Positions 50,382-60,284 are shown, counted from the stretch's first letter. The stretch is 64,000 nt of DNA from Cyclobacteriaceae bacterium (GCA_026003355.1 BPHC01000003.1:289093-353092); one strand, 5' to 3'. The notes: a model not told the origin generated them from the sequence alone. Numbers and translations: made by a program.

Positions 50382-50389
50382 CAAAGGTA
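50382..50389 (-). promoter_or_regulatory. Putative -7 element TACCTTTG upstream of tRNA-Pro
   Basis: Minus-strand TTACCTTTGCAGTCCC; the 15-mer TACCTTTGCAGTCCC also occurs at the rpsL promoter. Confidence 0.55.
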
Positions 50390-50504
50390 ATATTTGCCGG
50401 CAATTCTTCTATGCCCCTGGTTTATTTCCCGTGCTATCCGGCCCGACATAAATTTTGTGCGTGCTTCATTTCTTATATCTTCACGCCCGTTTTACTTTTT
50501 TGCA

Positions 50505-51020
50505 ATGGCGTTACTCGAAAAACACCTCTATGTAAAAAAATCTACCCTGCCCAATGCGGGCAAGGGTCTTTTTACCAAAGTATTCATTCCCAAAGGCACA
50601 CGCATAGTTGAGTACAAGGGGAAGATAACCACCTGGAAAGAAGTTGAAGATGAAGACGGAAAAAACGTTTACATTTTTTACGTTAAGCGCAACCACGTTA
50701 TTGATGCCTGGAAAACGCCCCGCCACCTGGCCCGCTATGCCAACGATGCCAAAGGGCTGTCGCGGGTGAAAGGCGTTACCAATAACTGCGAATACGTTAC
50801 CGAAGGGTTGCGGGCTTACATTGAATCGGTTAAAGACATTCCGGCAGGTTCTGAAATTTTGGTTGACTATGGCCCCGATTACTGGAAGGTAATACGCGAA
50901 AACCTGCGCGAAACCAAAAAAGAAAAGAAATTGAGCAAAAAAAGCAAGAAGGGCAAAAAAGCAAAGCCCCGCAAACGCAGAACCGCCAAGAGAACTGACT
51001 CGCACAAGCGCAAAAAGTAA
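50505..51020 (+). CDS. SET domain methyltransferase with lysine/arginine-rich C-terminal tail
   Basis: MALLEKHLYVKKSTLPNAGKGLFTKVFIPKGTRIVEYKGKI...NNCEYV...IPAGSEILVDYGPDYW; tail KKEKKLSKKSKKGKKAKPRKRRTAKRTDSHKRKK. Confidence 0.88.
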   Translation: MALLEKHLYVKKSTLPNAGKGLFTKVFIPKGTRIVEYKGKITTWKEVEDEDGKNVYIFYVKRNHVIDAWKTPRHLARYANDAKGLSRVKGVTNNCEYVTEGLRAYIESVKDIPAGSEILVDYGPDYWKVIRENLRETKKEKKLSKKSKKGKKAKPRKRRTAKRTDSHKRKK

Positions 51021-51046
51021 GCGTACGTGCAACCTGTTGCAGGCAC

Positions 51047-53989
51047 TTACAGCCGTTTGCGTATTTCTTCAGCCCGGCTGCGGGCACTTTCCGCATACGT
51101 GTCAAAACCCAGTCTGCCGGCTTCATCGGCATAGGCTAACAGCAGGCGGTACGAATACCGGTTTAATTGTATGGCCTCGGCCAGCAGGTTGTAAGCAGCA
51201 TAGTCGTCCTGGCGATGCCGGGAATAAAAACGGGCAGCTTCCAGAACACCTTCTTCAAAAAACGGATTTTGCACAGCCAGCATGTCGAACAGGCGGGTGG
51301 CTTCGGCCAGGTTGCCTTCATCCTCGGCCAGCATGGCCCTGAAAAGCAAAAGGTACTGTTGTTCAAAGCCCTTAAAAGAGAGGTTGGGGCTGAGCTTTTC
51401 CTTAAGGCCCCGTATATCTTTGGTGAGTGCATGAATGAGCAACTCATGATGCGCGGCTTTTCGTTTTACCTCTTCATCGGTTACATTCAGGGTGTTTATT
51501 TTTCCGGAGTAGTTCAGGGCAGCCGAAAGATTTCCCACCCTGAGTTGCCTGTTGCTCATGAACACCAGGGCCAGTGCCCGGTAGTTGTCATCGGTAAAAC
51601 GGTTAAAGATGGTTTCAAAAATCCGGTTATCATCAGCACTAAGGCGGTAAATGCAGAAAAGGTATAGGTCGTCATCAGCAGTAAGCCGGGCAGGTTCGGC
51701 CGTGAGTAGATTGATTATTCTGGTGCCCATAGTACGCCAAACAGAGTCGGGGGCCTGTAGCAGCCGGGCAGCGTTTTGTTTTGCTTTGTCGCTGTAACCC
51801 GCCAGCGCCGAAGCGATGGTGAGGTATTGGGCAGCATCTTTGTAGCCGGCCTCGGCTGCGCGTTCAAAATGGTGCATGGCCAGTTCGTGGGCGCCCTGCT
51901 CAGTTGCCCACAGCCCAAGCAGATAATGGTAACGGCCTTCGTGTGCAATGCTTACAAAGCTTACTTCGGTTATCAGGTTAAAAGCCTCGGTTACGTTAAG
52001 GCTGTAGTACCTGGCGTATGCCAGGGCGGCTTTAAGGGCTTCGCTGTAATCGGCATTGACCGAGTCGGTTGCGGCCTGTTGCACTTTTTCCATAAAAGCC
52101 AGGTCGGTGCGGCCCAGTTTGCTCAAAAGGTAGTTGTGCAGCAAGGTGGCAGCCGGAACATCCAAAGCATTGTTAGGTAAAACATCGGGTGTTTTAAGGG
52201 AGGTTTGCTGCCGGCGTTGCACGGCCAGTGCAAGGGTGTTGGCCTGTAAAACCACAGATGGCTCCAGGGTGGCGGCTACCGAGTCGGCCTGAACAGGAAT
52301 ATATTCCTGGCCGATAAGAGCAAGAAAGTTGCTTTCGGCAAGGGCTTTTGTCTTCGGGAATTTCCGGGCTTCTTCCGTAAAAAATATAGCCGAATCGGTT
52401 TTATGCACCCGGGCATAGGCATAACCCAGGTTAAGTGCCAGGTGGGGGTCGTGGAATTTTTCAAACCCTTTTCGGTACAGTCTGATGGCCTCAAACCACG
52501 AACCCGTACGGGTAAACAAATTTCCGGCGTTAATGTACGAATAGGGTGTGGGCCTGCGGGCATTCGCCAGCTCAAACAGGTGGGCGGCTTCTTCGCGGTT
52601 ATGCCGCTCGGTTTCTTTTATACCCAACTGGTAGTTAGCCCGGTTGTTTTGAAAAGCATACGATCGAACCTGCTGATAGAAAGCTTCGGCAAAGGCAGGC
52701 TTGCCAAGCAATTCGTGTAAATCGCCCAGGTTGTTGTAGTATCCACCCATGGCATGATAAACATATTCTTTCCAGTTCATGTAAAACACGAATGCCAGGG
52801 TGGCAATGAGGCCGGCCAGTCTGAAGGTAAAGTAAGGCATGCGCGAAGGCTTGTATAAAACCCTGTAAACCGGAAGGTTTTGGGCCATCATTACCATAAA
52901 ATTCGATACCACATAGGTAAAAAATATGATGCCGTAACCCAGGTGGCAAAACAACACCCATTCGCGAAGCACTTTCAGGGCAGCATCATTATACGCATTG
53001 GTCAGAAATCCGGTGGTAAACAGGCCAACTGCAGCAAGAGCCGTGTAGAAAAGCGCACCGGCAGGAACAAACGAAAAAATATGAGCATACAAATGTCTGC
53101 GCTGCCTGAAACCCCAATAGCCCAGCAACGCAGAGGTGATGAGCAGCAGATATACCGGAAAGCGGGGCATGTTAAGCGGATAGATGCCGGTTTCATCAAA
53201 ATACAGCAGTAACAAAAGGGCTATATACAAACCCCAAAGCAGGGTAAAGTGCAGCGCATTTTTCCGGCCGCTCGCGGCACGGCTGCTCAGATAAGCGAAC
53301 AGGGCGGGTATTTCGTGTGCAACGGTAAGCACAAAAATGAGCGTGATAATCAGCGCGGGCCAGTAGCCTGTAACTGCAAGATGAAAAACCGGATGGGGCA
53401 CCCCTGAAAAAAGGTTTGTTACAATGGCTGTTATGGCTGCCAGAAGCAAAAAGGTGCCGAAGCGGATAAGCCATGGAGTGTGGGGCCTCAGCACATTAAA
53501 GTAAAAGGCCACCAGCACACAAACCATAAGGATGATGACGGGAACCGTACGGCCGTAAATACTGAAAAGGTACAGCACTTCCAGCCGCAGGCTTACCATA
53601 AAAGCAATGAACAAGGCCATGCCGGCAAAAAACCAAAACCGTGGCAGGGTGGTAATAAGGGTTAGCAATACGACCACGCCCAGTACCAGGCCTGTTGTAA
53701 AAATGCCGGCTGCTGTAACGGGCGGGTTTATATCAGACCCGCGGAAGAAAGAAAAAGTAAGATACACCTCGGCCGGTACCATAAACTGAAAACCTCCGCT
53801 TTCGAATGCAGCCACACGGGCTTCGGTAGCGTGCTGGGCATAATCAAGTTGCCAGTGCATTACCGAGGAAGGACCCTTAAGGTAGCCGGCAATAAGATAA
53901 ACCGACCCCGCAGCGACAGCAGCAAAAAAGATGGCCAGCAACAGATTATGGCCAGCAGGCAGATATTTGCGAAAGAAAAAGATGTTCAT
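51047..53989 (-). CDS. Large polytopic membrane protein with C-terminal TPR region (980 aa)
   Basis: About 10 hydrophobic segments in the first ~420 aa, then TPR-like repeats (YYNNLGDLHELLGKPAFAEAFYQQ, SYINAGNLFTRTGSWFEAIRLYRKGFEKF...). Confidence 0.8.
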   Translation of the reverse strand: MNIFFFRKYLPAGHNLLLAIFFAAVAAGSVYLIAGYLKGPSSVMHWQLDYAQHATEARVAAFESGGFQFMVPAEVYLTFSFFRGSDINPPVTAAGIFTTGLVLGVVVLLTLITTLPRFWFFAGMALFIAFMVSLRLEVLYLFSIYGRTVPVIILMVCVLVAFYFNVLRPHTPWLIRFGTFLLLAAITAIVTNLFSGVPHPVFHLAVTGYWPALIITLIFVLTVAHEIPALFAYLSSRAASGRKNALHFTLLWGLYIALLLLLYFDETGIYPLNMPRFPVYLLLITSALLGYWGFRQRRHLYAHIFSFVPAGALFYTALAAVGLFTTGFLTNAYNDAALKVLREWVLFCHLGYGIIFFTYVVSNFMVMMAQNLPVYRVLYKPSRMPYFTFRLAGLIATLAFVFYMNWKEYVYHAMGGYYNNLGDLHELLGKPAFAEAFYQQVRSYAFQNNRANYQLGIKETERHNREEAAHLFELANARRPTPYSYINAGNLFTRTGSWFEAIRLYRKGFEKFHDPHLALNLGYAYARVHKTDSAIFFTEEARKFPKTKALAESNFLALIGQEYIPVQADSVAATLEPSVVLQANTLALAVQRRQQTSLKTPDVLPNNALDVPAATLLHNYLLSKLGRTDLAFMEKVQQAATDSVNADYSEALKAALAYARYYSLNVTEAFNLITEVSFVSIAHEGRYHYLLGLWATEQGAHELAMHHFERAAEAGYKDAAQYLTIASALAGYSDKAKQNAARLLQAPDSVWRTMGTRIINLLTAEPARLTADDDLYLFCIYRLSADDNRIFETIFNRFTDDNYRALALVFMSNRQLRVGNLSAALNYSGKINTLNVTDEEVKRKAAHHELLIHALTKDIRGLKEKLSPNLSFKGFEQQYLLLFRAMLAEDEGNLAEATRLFDMLAVQNPFFEEGVLEAARFYSRHRQDDYAAYNLLAEAIQLNRYSYRLLLAYADEAGRLGFDTYAESARSRAEEIRKRL

Positions 53990-54110
53990 GTCGTAAAGTT
54001 TGAAAAAAAATGCGCTGTACCTTGTGTTGCATTAATTTTAAATTGTCAATCCTTTTTTAACAAAAACTTTATGCCAAAGGGCAGGGCTTACCGGGAGGTA
54101 TTTATTATTT

Positions 54111-54632
54111 TTGGCCATGCCCATTCGCATTACGGTTCCGGTGGTTTTGTTCATAGGCCTGGTTGTGGCCCGCCTGTGGGTGGGCATGCCCGTACATTCG
54201 CATAAGGCTTCAGTGCAAACAGCACCATTGGAAGAGCATACCCTTCAGTACCGCTTTCAGGGTAACCTGATGAGGGAAGATTCGGTGCGCGCAGAGCTAT
54301 TGCACCTGCGCAAACGCACGCAGATTATATTGTCCAGCCACCTCGATGGCGGGCGTCTGATGTTTACCTTTACAGGAAGACCGGAGAAAGGTGTTTATAT
54401 GCTGGACGATTCATTTTCTGCTTATGCCGAACTTATACACCCTGATGATTCCTGCAGGTTTGTAACCGATCATTACTATCAGGGTATTCTGATGATTGAA
54501 GCCCATGATGCCGCTACGGGTATGCTGAAGGGCACTTTTGAATTTCTTGCCTGGTCGGATGAATGCCGGCAGGTAGTTCGGGCACAGGAGGGCCGCTTTA
54601 ATGTGCGATACCACGAGCGGGATATCAGGTAA
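54111..54632 (+). CDS. Hypothetical protein with N-terminal TM/signal (start may be ATG at 54117)
   Basis: MPIRITVPVVLFIGLVVARLWVGMPVHSHK...; no family recognised. Confidence 0.6.
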   Translation: MAMPIRITVPVVLFIGLVVARLWVGMPVHSHKASVQTAPLEEHTLQYRFQGNLMREDSVRAELLHLRKRTQIILSSHLDGGRLMFTFTGRPEKGVYMLDDSFSAYAELIHPDDSCRFVTDHYYQGILMIEAHDAATGMLKGTFEFLAWSDECRQVVRAQEGRFNVRYHERDIR

Positions 54633-54912
54633 TTATTTTAGGAACCAGGATATACTGCCCATCGTGGCAGGGCGCCCGTTGCAGGGCTTCTTCCTGTTCC
54701 AGGTGCTTGCCGGGTACGTCTTCGCGCAGCACGTTTGTTTCTGCACAGGGCGAAAAAAGAGGTTCTACATTTTCTGTATTTACCTCATTTAATTTCCGAA
54801 CCCAGCCAATAATATGGTTCAGATCGGCTTCCAGCTGAACGAGTTCTTCACCCGAAAGCTCCAGGCGGGCCAGGTATGCCAGTTTTTCAATTTTTTCGCG
54901 TGTAATCTGCAT
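54625..54912 (-). CDS. gatC: Asp-tRNA(Asn)/Glu-tRNA(Gln) amidotransferase subunit C
   Basis: MQITREKIEKLAYLARLELSGEELVQLEADLNHIIGWVRKLNEVNTENVEPLFSP...LREDVP. Confidence 0.93.
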   Translation of the reverse strand: MQITREKIEKLAYLARLELSGEELVQLEADLNHIIGWVRKLNEVNTENVEPLFSPCAETNVLREDVPGKHLEQEEALQRAPCHDGQYILVPKIIT

Positions 54913-55630
54913 AATGCCGGTTCAGTTCACTTTGTATAATATTGTACATCTGTTCCTTAAGCCGATCCAGGTCGTTTAACGTAAGGCCATGGGTAGGAAT
55001 GGGCTCATGAAAGATAGCCTTTACCTTTCCCCATCTTAGCAAAAAGGTATGTGCCGGTAAAATTAAGTGATTATACGGAAGCGTAACCGGCACCAGCGGA
55101 ATTTGTTTTTCTATAGCTACCCGAAAGGCACCGTCTTTCAGCGGAGCCATTACCGGTTCGTATTCTGAAATAATTCCACCTTCCGGAAAAATAACCAGAC
55201 TTTTACCCTCATCCACAGCACGGCACGATTTTACAAATGTTTCGAACCTGCTCTTCAGGCGTTTGCGGTTAACGGTAATGTGCAGCTTTCGGTACATGAA
55301 ACCAAAAAGTGGAATTTTTTCCATATCGTTTTTACCCACAAAAATGGTGTTATGAGGGTTAAGTCCCATTACAGGAATATCCAGATAGGAGAAATGATTG
55401 GGGCAGAAGATGTATTGCTGCCTCGGGTTCCGCATAAAACGCCATTCCAGCTTTACCGGCATGCCGCAAAGCAAAAAAAGCAGCCTGGCCCACCAGCGGT
55501 TAAATATTCCCACCAGCTTATGTTGCTTTCGCCATACAATAGGAATAAGCAACAGCAAAAAAAAGGGCAAGAAGGTTAGGCCGAACAGCGTTACTGCATA
55601 ACAGGTATACAGAAATCTTAGCAAGCGCAT
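54887..55630 (-). CDS. plsC: 1-acyl-sn-glycerol-3-phosphate acyltransferase
   Basis: IFCPNHFSYLDIPVMG (NHxxxxD), VIFPEGGI, PLVPVTLPYNHLI. Confidence 0.88.
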   Translation of the reverse strand: MRLLRFLYTCYAVTLFGLTFLPFFLLLLIPIVWRKQHKLVGIFNRWWARLLFLLCGMPVKLEWRFMRNPRQQYIFCPNHFSYLDIPVMGLNPHNTIFVGKNDMEKIPLFGFMYRKLHITVNRKRLKSRFETFVKSCRAVDEGKSLVIFPEGGIISEYEPVMAPLKDGAFRVAIEKQIPLVPVTLPYNHLILPAHTFLLRWGKVKAIFHEPIPTHGLTLNDLDRLKEQMYNIIQSELNRHYADYTRKN

Positions 55631-55634
55631 GGTA

Positions 55635-56966
55635 TTAGTCGCGGTTCACGCCCGCGGTCGAACCAATGAGTATCAGTTCGCGCTGGCGACCGTCAATATA
55701 CCGAAATCCCTGTTCATCAAAGTAACCGTCTTCTTCCAATTGTATGCGAATATCTTTTTTCCATTCAGGAATTTTAACCGTACAGTTCAGCTCGATAGAA
55801 TAAGCTGTACGGTAGTGCAGGGGGTAATCACCGGTATGGGGTACACCGTCCTGCATGTCCCACATACCAATGGTGGTTCCGGCTGCATGGCCGTGAAAGC
55901 CGATGGGATGGGTATAAATGGAAGGAGTAATGCCACGTTCAAGGGCCTGCCTCCGGCTTTCGGCCAGGATCTGGTTGCCGGTTTTGCCAACTTTAAAATT
56001 GCCGGTCAGAATATCCTGCAGTTCATTGCCGGTGGCCAGCGCCTTTTTCAGGTAATCGGGGGCATCGGTTTCGCCCGGGCGCAGTACATAGGCATGTTGC
56101 TGGGTATCGGTGTTCAGGCGCAGGTAGGTTATGCCAAAGTCTACGTGCAGCAAATCGCCTGGCATAATCACCAGGGGTTGTGGTCTGCGTGCCAAAATGG
56201 CCTCCGGCTCGTTGCGCTGTATGGATACGGAAGGCTGAAACCAGGTATCGAGTTTGAGCTCCTTGATTTTTTCGCGAAACCACCATACCACGTCATCGGT
56301 GGTGGTAATGCCGGGATGGATAACCTTTTCCGAAAAGCCTTCACGAATAATGCTGTGGGCTATGTGCACAATTTGCCGGTAAATAACCATTTCGCGCGCG
56401 GTGCGGGTTTCCAGCCAGCCTACGGCCAGTTTTTCGGCCGAGGTTACCCGTGCCTGCAGGTTTTTGGGCAGCACGCCCATGAGGTTGTTATGGTGCGACC
56501 AGGTTAGGCCATCGGCATGACCGTAATATGCAGATGTGTTCACGCCAATTTTTTTGGGGTTTCGCTCGCTTATAAGGCGGCCAAGCTGTGCCCATTGGTC
56601 GGGTTGGGTGTCGGGGTCCCAGGCGCGTTTAAATATTGTTCCTACATCGTATCGCGATACAGCCAGACATTCCAGGTCCTGCCCCGCACCTTTATCGTAA
56701 ACCACCAGCATGGTTGTTCTGCGGGCAGCAAACCAGGTGGCCGGCAGAAAGGTGCGAATCACGGGGTCTTCGTTGTATTCGCTGCTGATGAGAACCCACA
56801 TATCAAAGCCTTCCCGGCGCATCAGCTCGGGCAACACGTTGCGTACGCGGTCTTCCAACAGCTCGTCAATAATCCGCGCCTGTTCGCGCTGGGTAAGAAT
56901 AACTGGATGCTGAGCGTAAACCGTAAGTGTCAGAAACAGGGTAATGACGTGGGCAATCTTTTTCAT
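55635..56966 (-). CDS. M24 family metallopeptidase (Xaa-Pro aminopeptidase-like), secreted
   Basis: Signal peptide; LLHVDFGITYLRLNTDTQQHAYVL, HPIGFHGHAAGTTIGMWD, AYSIELNC. Confidence 0.85.
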   Translation of the reverse strand: MKKIAHVITLFLTLTVYAQHPVILTQREQARIIDELLEDRVRNVLPELMRREGFDMWVLISSEYNEDPVIRTFLPATWFAARRTTMLVVYDKGAGQDLECLAVSRYDVGTIFKRAWDPDTQPDQWAQLGRLISERNPKKIGVNTSAYYGHADGLTWSHHNNLMGVLPKNLQARVTSAEKLAVGWLETRTAREMVIYRQIVHIAHSIIREGFSEKVIHPGITTTDDVVWWFREKIKELKLDTWFQPSVSIQRNEPEAILARRPQPLVIMPGDLLHVDFGITYLRLNTDTQQHAYVLRPGETDAPDYLKKALATGNELQDILTGNFKVGKTGNQILAESRRQALERGITPSIYTHPIGFHGHAAGTTIGMWDMQDGVPHTGDYPLHYRTAYSIELNCTVKIPEWKKDIRIQLEEDGYFDEQGFRYIDGRQRELILIGSTAGVNRD

Positions 56967-57096
56967 GGCATGGTTTCTTCGGGTTAAAAGATAAGGGAAA
57001 GCGGGTTAGCGGGTAAAGGTTTTTATCAGGCCGGTTATTTTTTAGGAATTCTTCCGCTGCCGGCGCAGGCCGCTTTGTTGTTGCCAGAACAATATT

Positions 57097-57657
57097 TTAA
57101 GTGGCCGAATAGGTACATATGCAGCGTTCGTTTGCCAGCAAATCTTTTGCGTTTGCCAGGTCAATGCGGGTACGGGCATCATCCATTTGCTTATGTACAT
57201 CGCTGATAATTTTTCGTAATCGCATGCCTTCAATAAAGCGCTTCACGTCTTCCCGGGTTTCCAGTATAAGTTTGGGCACAGAAGTGGGCTTGTCGTCCTC
57301 GCCTTTGGCTACCATGGTAAAGAACGATGAGTTGGTATGTTTTACCTGTTTGGTTTTTACGTTCATGGCCTCAACCCGTATGCCCACAATCATGGAGGTA
57401 TTGCCCACATAGTTTACCGAGGCATGCATGGATACCAGTTCGCCCACATCAACCGGCTGCAGAAACTCAACCCGGTTAACCGAAACGGTAACGCAATAAG
57501 TGCCGGCATGCTTGCTGGCACAGGCATATGCCACCTTATCCATTAAAGAAAGCAGAATGCCGCCATGAATCTTTCCGCCAAAGTTGGCATAGGCAGGTAT
57601 CATTAGTTCGGTTAGGGTGGTTTGCGAATAGCGAACGGGTAACGCTTCTGCAATCAT
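57097..57657 (-). CDS. Acyl-CoA thioesterase (hotdog fold)
   Basis: MIPAYANFGGKIHGGILLSLMDKVAYACASKHAGTYCVTVSVNRVEFLQPVDVGELVSMHASVNYVGNTSMIVGIRVEA. Confidence 0.93.
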   Translation of the reverse strand: MIAEALPVRYSQTTLTELMIPAYANFGGKIHGGILLSLMDKVAYACASKHAGTYCVTVSVNRVEFLQPVDVGELVSMHASVNYVGNTSMIVGIRVEAMNVKTKQVKHTNSSFFTMVAKGEDDKPTSVPKLILETREDVKRFIEGMRLRKIISDVHKQMDDARTRIDLANAKDLLANERCICTYSAT

Positions 57658-59030
57658 AAGGACGAAATTTTTTCGGAAGATACAAAAGCACCGGGTAGCG
57701 GCAGCATTAGTTTTCGGCTCAATTTATTAAAGCGCCATACCATGGCCGAAGCGGTTATAAACAATCCGATTAACAAACCCACCCATATTCCGTTGGGCCC
57801 CCAACGCAGCTTAAAAGCAAGGAAATAACCCATGGGCAGGCCGATAACCCAATAGGCAATGAATATAAGCAGCGAAGGGATTTTTACGTCCTGCAGGCCG
57901 CGCAGCGCACCGGCACCCACTACCTGTAAGCCATCCCACAGTTGAAAGAGGGCGGCAATAACCAGCAACGGAGCGGCCGTGCGGATTACTTCTGTGTCAT
58001 CAATATACAGCGAGGGCAGGTAGTGCCTGCCGGCAAGAAAAACAATGCCCCACAGTAACATAATGCCGGCGCCCATGGCCAACAGGCTGAATGCGGCTTC
58101 GCGCAATAATCTGATGTTGCGTTGCCCCAGATAGTTTCCCACGCGTATGGTGGCAGCCGCACCCAGGCCGGAGGTCATCATATAGCTAATGGTGGCCAGG
58201 TTAATGGCAATCTGGTGGGCGGCCAGCGGTATGGCCCCCAGCCAGCCCATCATAATAGCCGAAAACCCGAAGGCGCTTACCTCAAAAATAAACTGAATGC
58301 CTGCCGGTATGCCAATGTGCAGCATTTTGCCGATAAGCTGCCGCGAGTAGTGGCCCCAGGCAAAGCCGGAGCGATAGGCTGCAAACCTGCCACCGGAATA
58401 TACATACAGCATCATCCACACGCCCATAAGGGTGCGGGCTATAAGCGTAGCCCAGCCGGCACCGTTCAGCCCCATGGCCGGAAAGCCCAGCTTACCAAAG
58501 ATAAACACGTAGTTAAGTCCGATGTTGATGAGGTTACAGGTAATAACCACCACCATGGCCTGGAACGTTTGGTGTAAACCTTCGGCAAACTGACGGCCCG
58601 TTTGAAAAAGCATGGTGGGAAAAATGGATACGATAATAATATATTGGTAGGGAAGGGCCAGTGCTACCACTTCCTCCGGTTGGTTAATATGGTGCAGCAG
58701 GGGGGTGGCGGCCAGGCCGATGGCTACCAGCACCATGCCGGCCACTGTGCCGATGAGCAAGCCATGTTTCAGTACGCTGCTTACTTCCTGCTGGCTGTTG
58801 CGCCCGTGTGCTTCGGCCACCAGGGGGGTAAGGGCATATGAAATACCTATACCGAAAGTTAACAACAGTGTGAACAACACGTTAGCCAGCGAAGCGGCAG
58901 CCAGGGGCGTGGTTCCTGTCCAGCCAATCATCACGCTGTCGGCTACACCGGTCATTACCTGTCCCAGCATGCTGAGCATAACCGGCCCGGCCAGCAAAAA
59001 GTTAATGCGGATGTGTTCTTTTAACAGCAT
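57654..59030 (-). CDS. MATE family efflux transporter
   Basis: GPVMLSMLGQVMTGVADSVMIGWTGTTPLAAASLANVLF...; 12-TM pattern; ATGA overlap with the thioesterase gene. Confidence 0.93.
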   Translation of the reverse strand: MLLKEHIRINFLLAGPVMLSMLGQVMTGVADSVMIGWTGTTPLAAASLANVLFTLLLTFGIGISYALTPLVAEAHGRNSQQEVSSVLKHGLLIGTVAGMVLVAIGLAATPLLHHINQPEEVVALALPYQYIIIVSIFPTMLFQTGRQFAEGLHQTFQAMVVVITCNLINIGLNYVFIFGKLGFPAMGLNGAGWATLIARTLMGVWMMLYVYSGGRFAAYRSGFAWGHYSRQLIGKMLHIGIPAGIQFIFEVSAFGFSAIMMGWLGAIPLAAHQIAINLATISYMMTSGLGAAATIRVGNYLGQRNIRLLREAAFSLLAMGAGIMLLWGIVFLAGRHYLPSLYIDDTEVIRTAAPLLVIAALFQLWDGLQVVGAGALRGLQDVKIPSLLIFIAYWVIGLPMGYFLAFKLRWGPNGIWVGLLIGLFITASAMVWRFNKLSRKLMLPLPGAFVSSEKISSL

Positions 59031-59037
59031 GAACCGT

Positions 59038-59577
59038 TCACATATTTTTCAGGTGTGCTATTTTCAGTAAAGCCGCTACGCTCATGCTGTCGGTTATTTC
59101 ACCGCGCATTACCATATCAATGGCCTCGGTGAGCGGAATTTTTTTCACCAACAGATCAGCTTCAGTATCTTCCGGATTATTATTTCCTTCTTCCAGCTCT
59201 TCGGCCAGAAAAATTATAGCTTCTTCGTCGGTTACCGAGTTAGAGGTATGGAGGCGCAGCAGTTCCGACCATTTACCTGCGCGCAGGCCGGTTTCTTCCT
59301 GCAGTTCCCTCCGGGCGGCCTCCAACGGTTCTTCGGTAAGCGGGCCGCCCCCCTCGGGTATTTCCCACGACCATGCCTGCAGTGTGTACCTGTACTGCCC
59401 CACCAACCAGGTGTTGCCCCGGCTATCCAGCGGAACAATACCTATGGCTTTATTTTTGAAATGCACCTTGCCATACAAACCCTTTGTTCCCGAAGGGTTA
59501 ATTACTTCGTGTTCAGTTAGTTCAATCCATTTGTTGCTGTACACAGTACGCGAGGTGAGCGTTTTCCAGGAGGTCAT
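59038..59577 (-). CDS. NUDIX hydrolase (ADP-ribose pyrophosphatase-like)
   Basis: SWEIPEGGGPLTEEPLEAARRELQEETGLRAGKW (Nudix box). Confidence 0.92.
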   Translation of the reverse strand: MTSWKTLTSRTVYSNKWIELTEHEVINPSGTKGLYGKVHFKNKAIGIVPLDSRGNTWLVGQYRYTLQAWSWEIPEGGGPLTEEPLEAARRELQEETGLRAGKWSELLRLHTSNSVTDEEAIIFLAEELEEGNNNPEDTEADLLVKKIPLTEAIDMVMRGEITDSMSVAALLKIAHLKNM

Positions 59578-59652
59578 AGCTGTTTTTTATGCTCAAGATT
59601 AATCAATTCCGGGTATATTAATTTTTGAATATTGACCTGTAATTATTGAATT

Positions 59653-60267
59653 TTGTTAGTGCTTCTGTCATCTTATTCAGGCGATCCGTCAATAAAGGAG
59701 GCAGGCTGCGATGAGGCCGGAAGAGGATGTCTGGCCGGCCCGGTGGTGGCGGCAGCCGTCCTGTTGCCGTGGGGATACAATAATCCCCGGTTAAACGATT
59801 CCAAGCAACTCACACCCCAAGATCGCCTGCAACTGCGCGAAGAAATATGGCGCGATGCCCTGTGCTGGGCAGTGGCCGAAGTAGATAGCAGCGAAATTGA
59901 CCGCCTCAATATTCTTAATGCTTCCTTCAAAGCCATGCAGCTGGCTATTGACAAGCTTTCGGTAAGGCCCGACCTGGTTTTAATTGATGGTAACCGGTTC
60001 AGGGCTGCCGGCGTGCTGAACTATCGGTGCATTGTAAAGGGCGATGCTACCTACCAGAGCATTGCGGCCGCCAGCGTACTGGCCAAAACCTACCGCGATG
60101 AACAAATGTGCAGGCTGGCGGCACAATTTCCCGGATACGGCTGGGAAAGCAACAAAGGCTACCCGACCCCGGCACACCGCGAAGCCATATGCAGGCTGGG
60201 CGTAACACCGTACCATCGTAAAAGTTTTCAGTTGCTACCGGCGCAGCTTGAACTTTTTGCCCGGTAA
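59653..60267 (+). CDS. rnhB: Ribonuclease HII
   Basis: EAGCDEAGRGCLAGPVVAAAVLLP, LNDSKQLTPQDR, VLIDGNRF, AAASVLAKTYRDEQM. Confidence 0.95.
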   Translation: MLVLLSSYSGDPSIKEAGCDEAGRGCLAGPVVAAAVLLPWGYNNPRLNDSKQLTPQDRLQLREEIWRDALCWAVAEVDSSEIDRLNILNASFKAMQLAIDKLSVRPDLVLIDGNRFRAAGVLNYRCIVKGDATYQSIAAASVLAKTYRDEQMCRLAAQFPGYGWESNKGYPTPAHREAICRLGVTPYHRKSFQLLPAQLELFAR

Positions 60268-60284
60268 AGCATTTATTTTGCCGT

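Noticed and set aside
57042-57233. 63-aa ORF overlapping the thioesterase 3' end
   Set aside because: Out of frame with the clear hotdog thioesterase; no motif.
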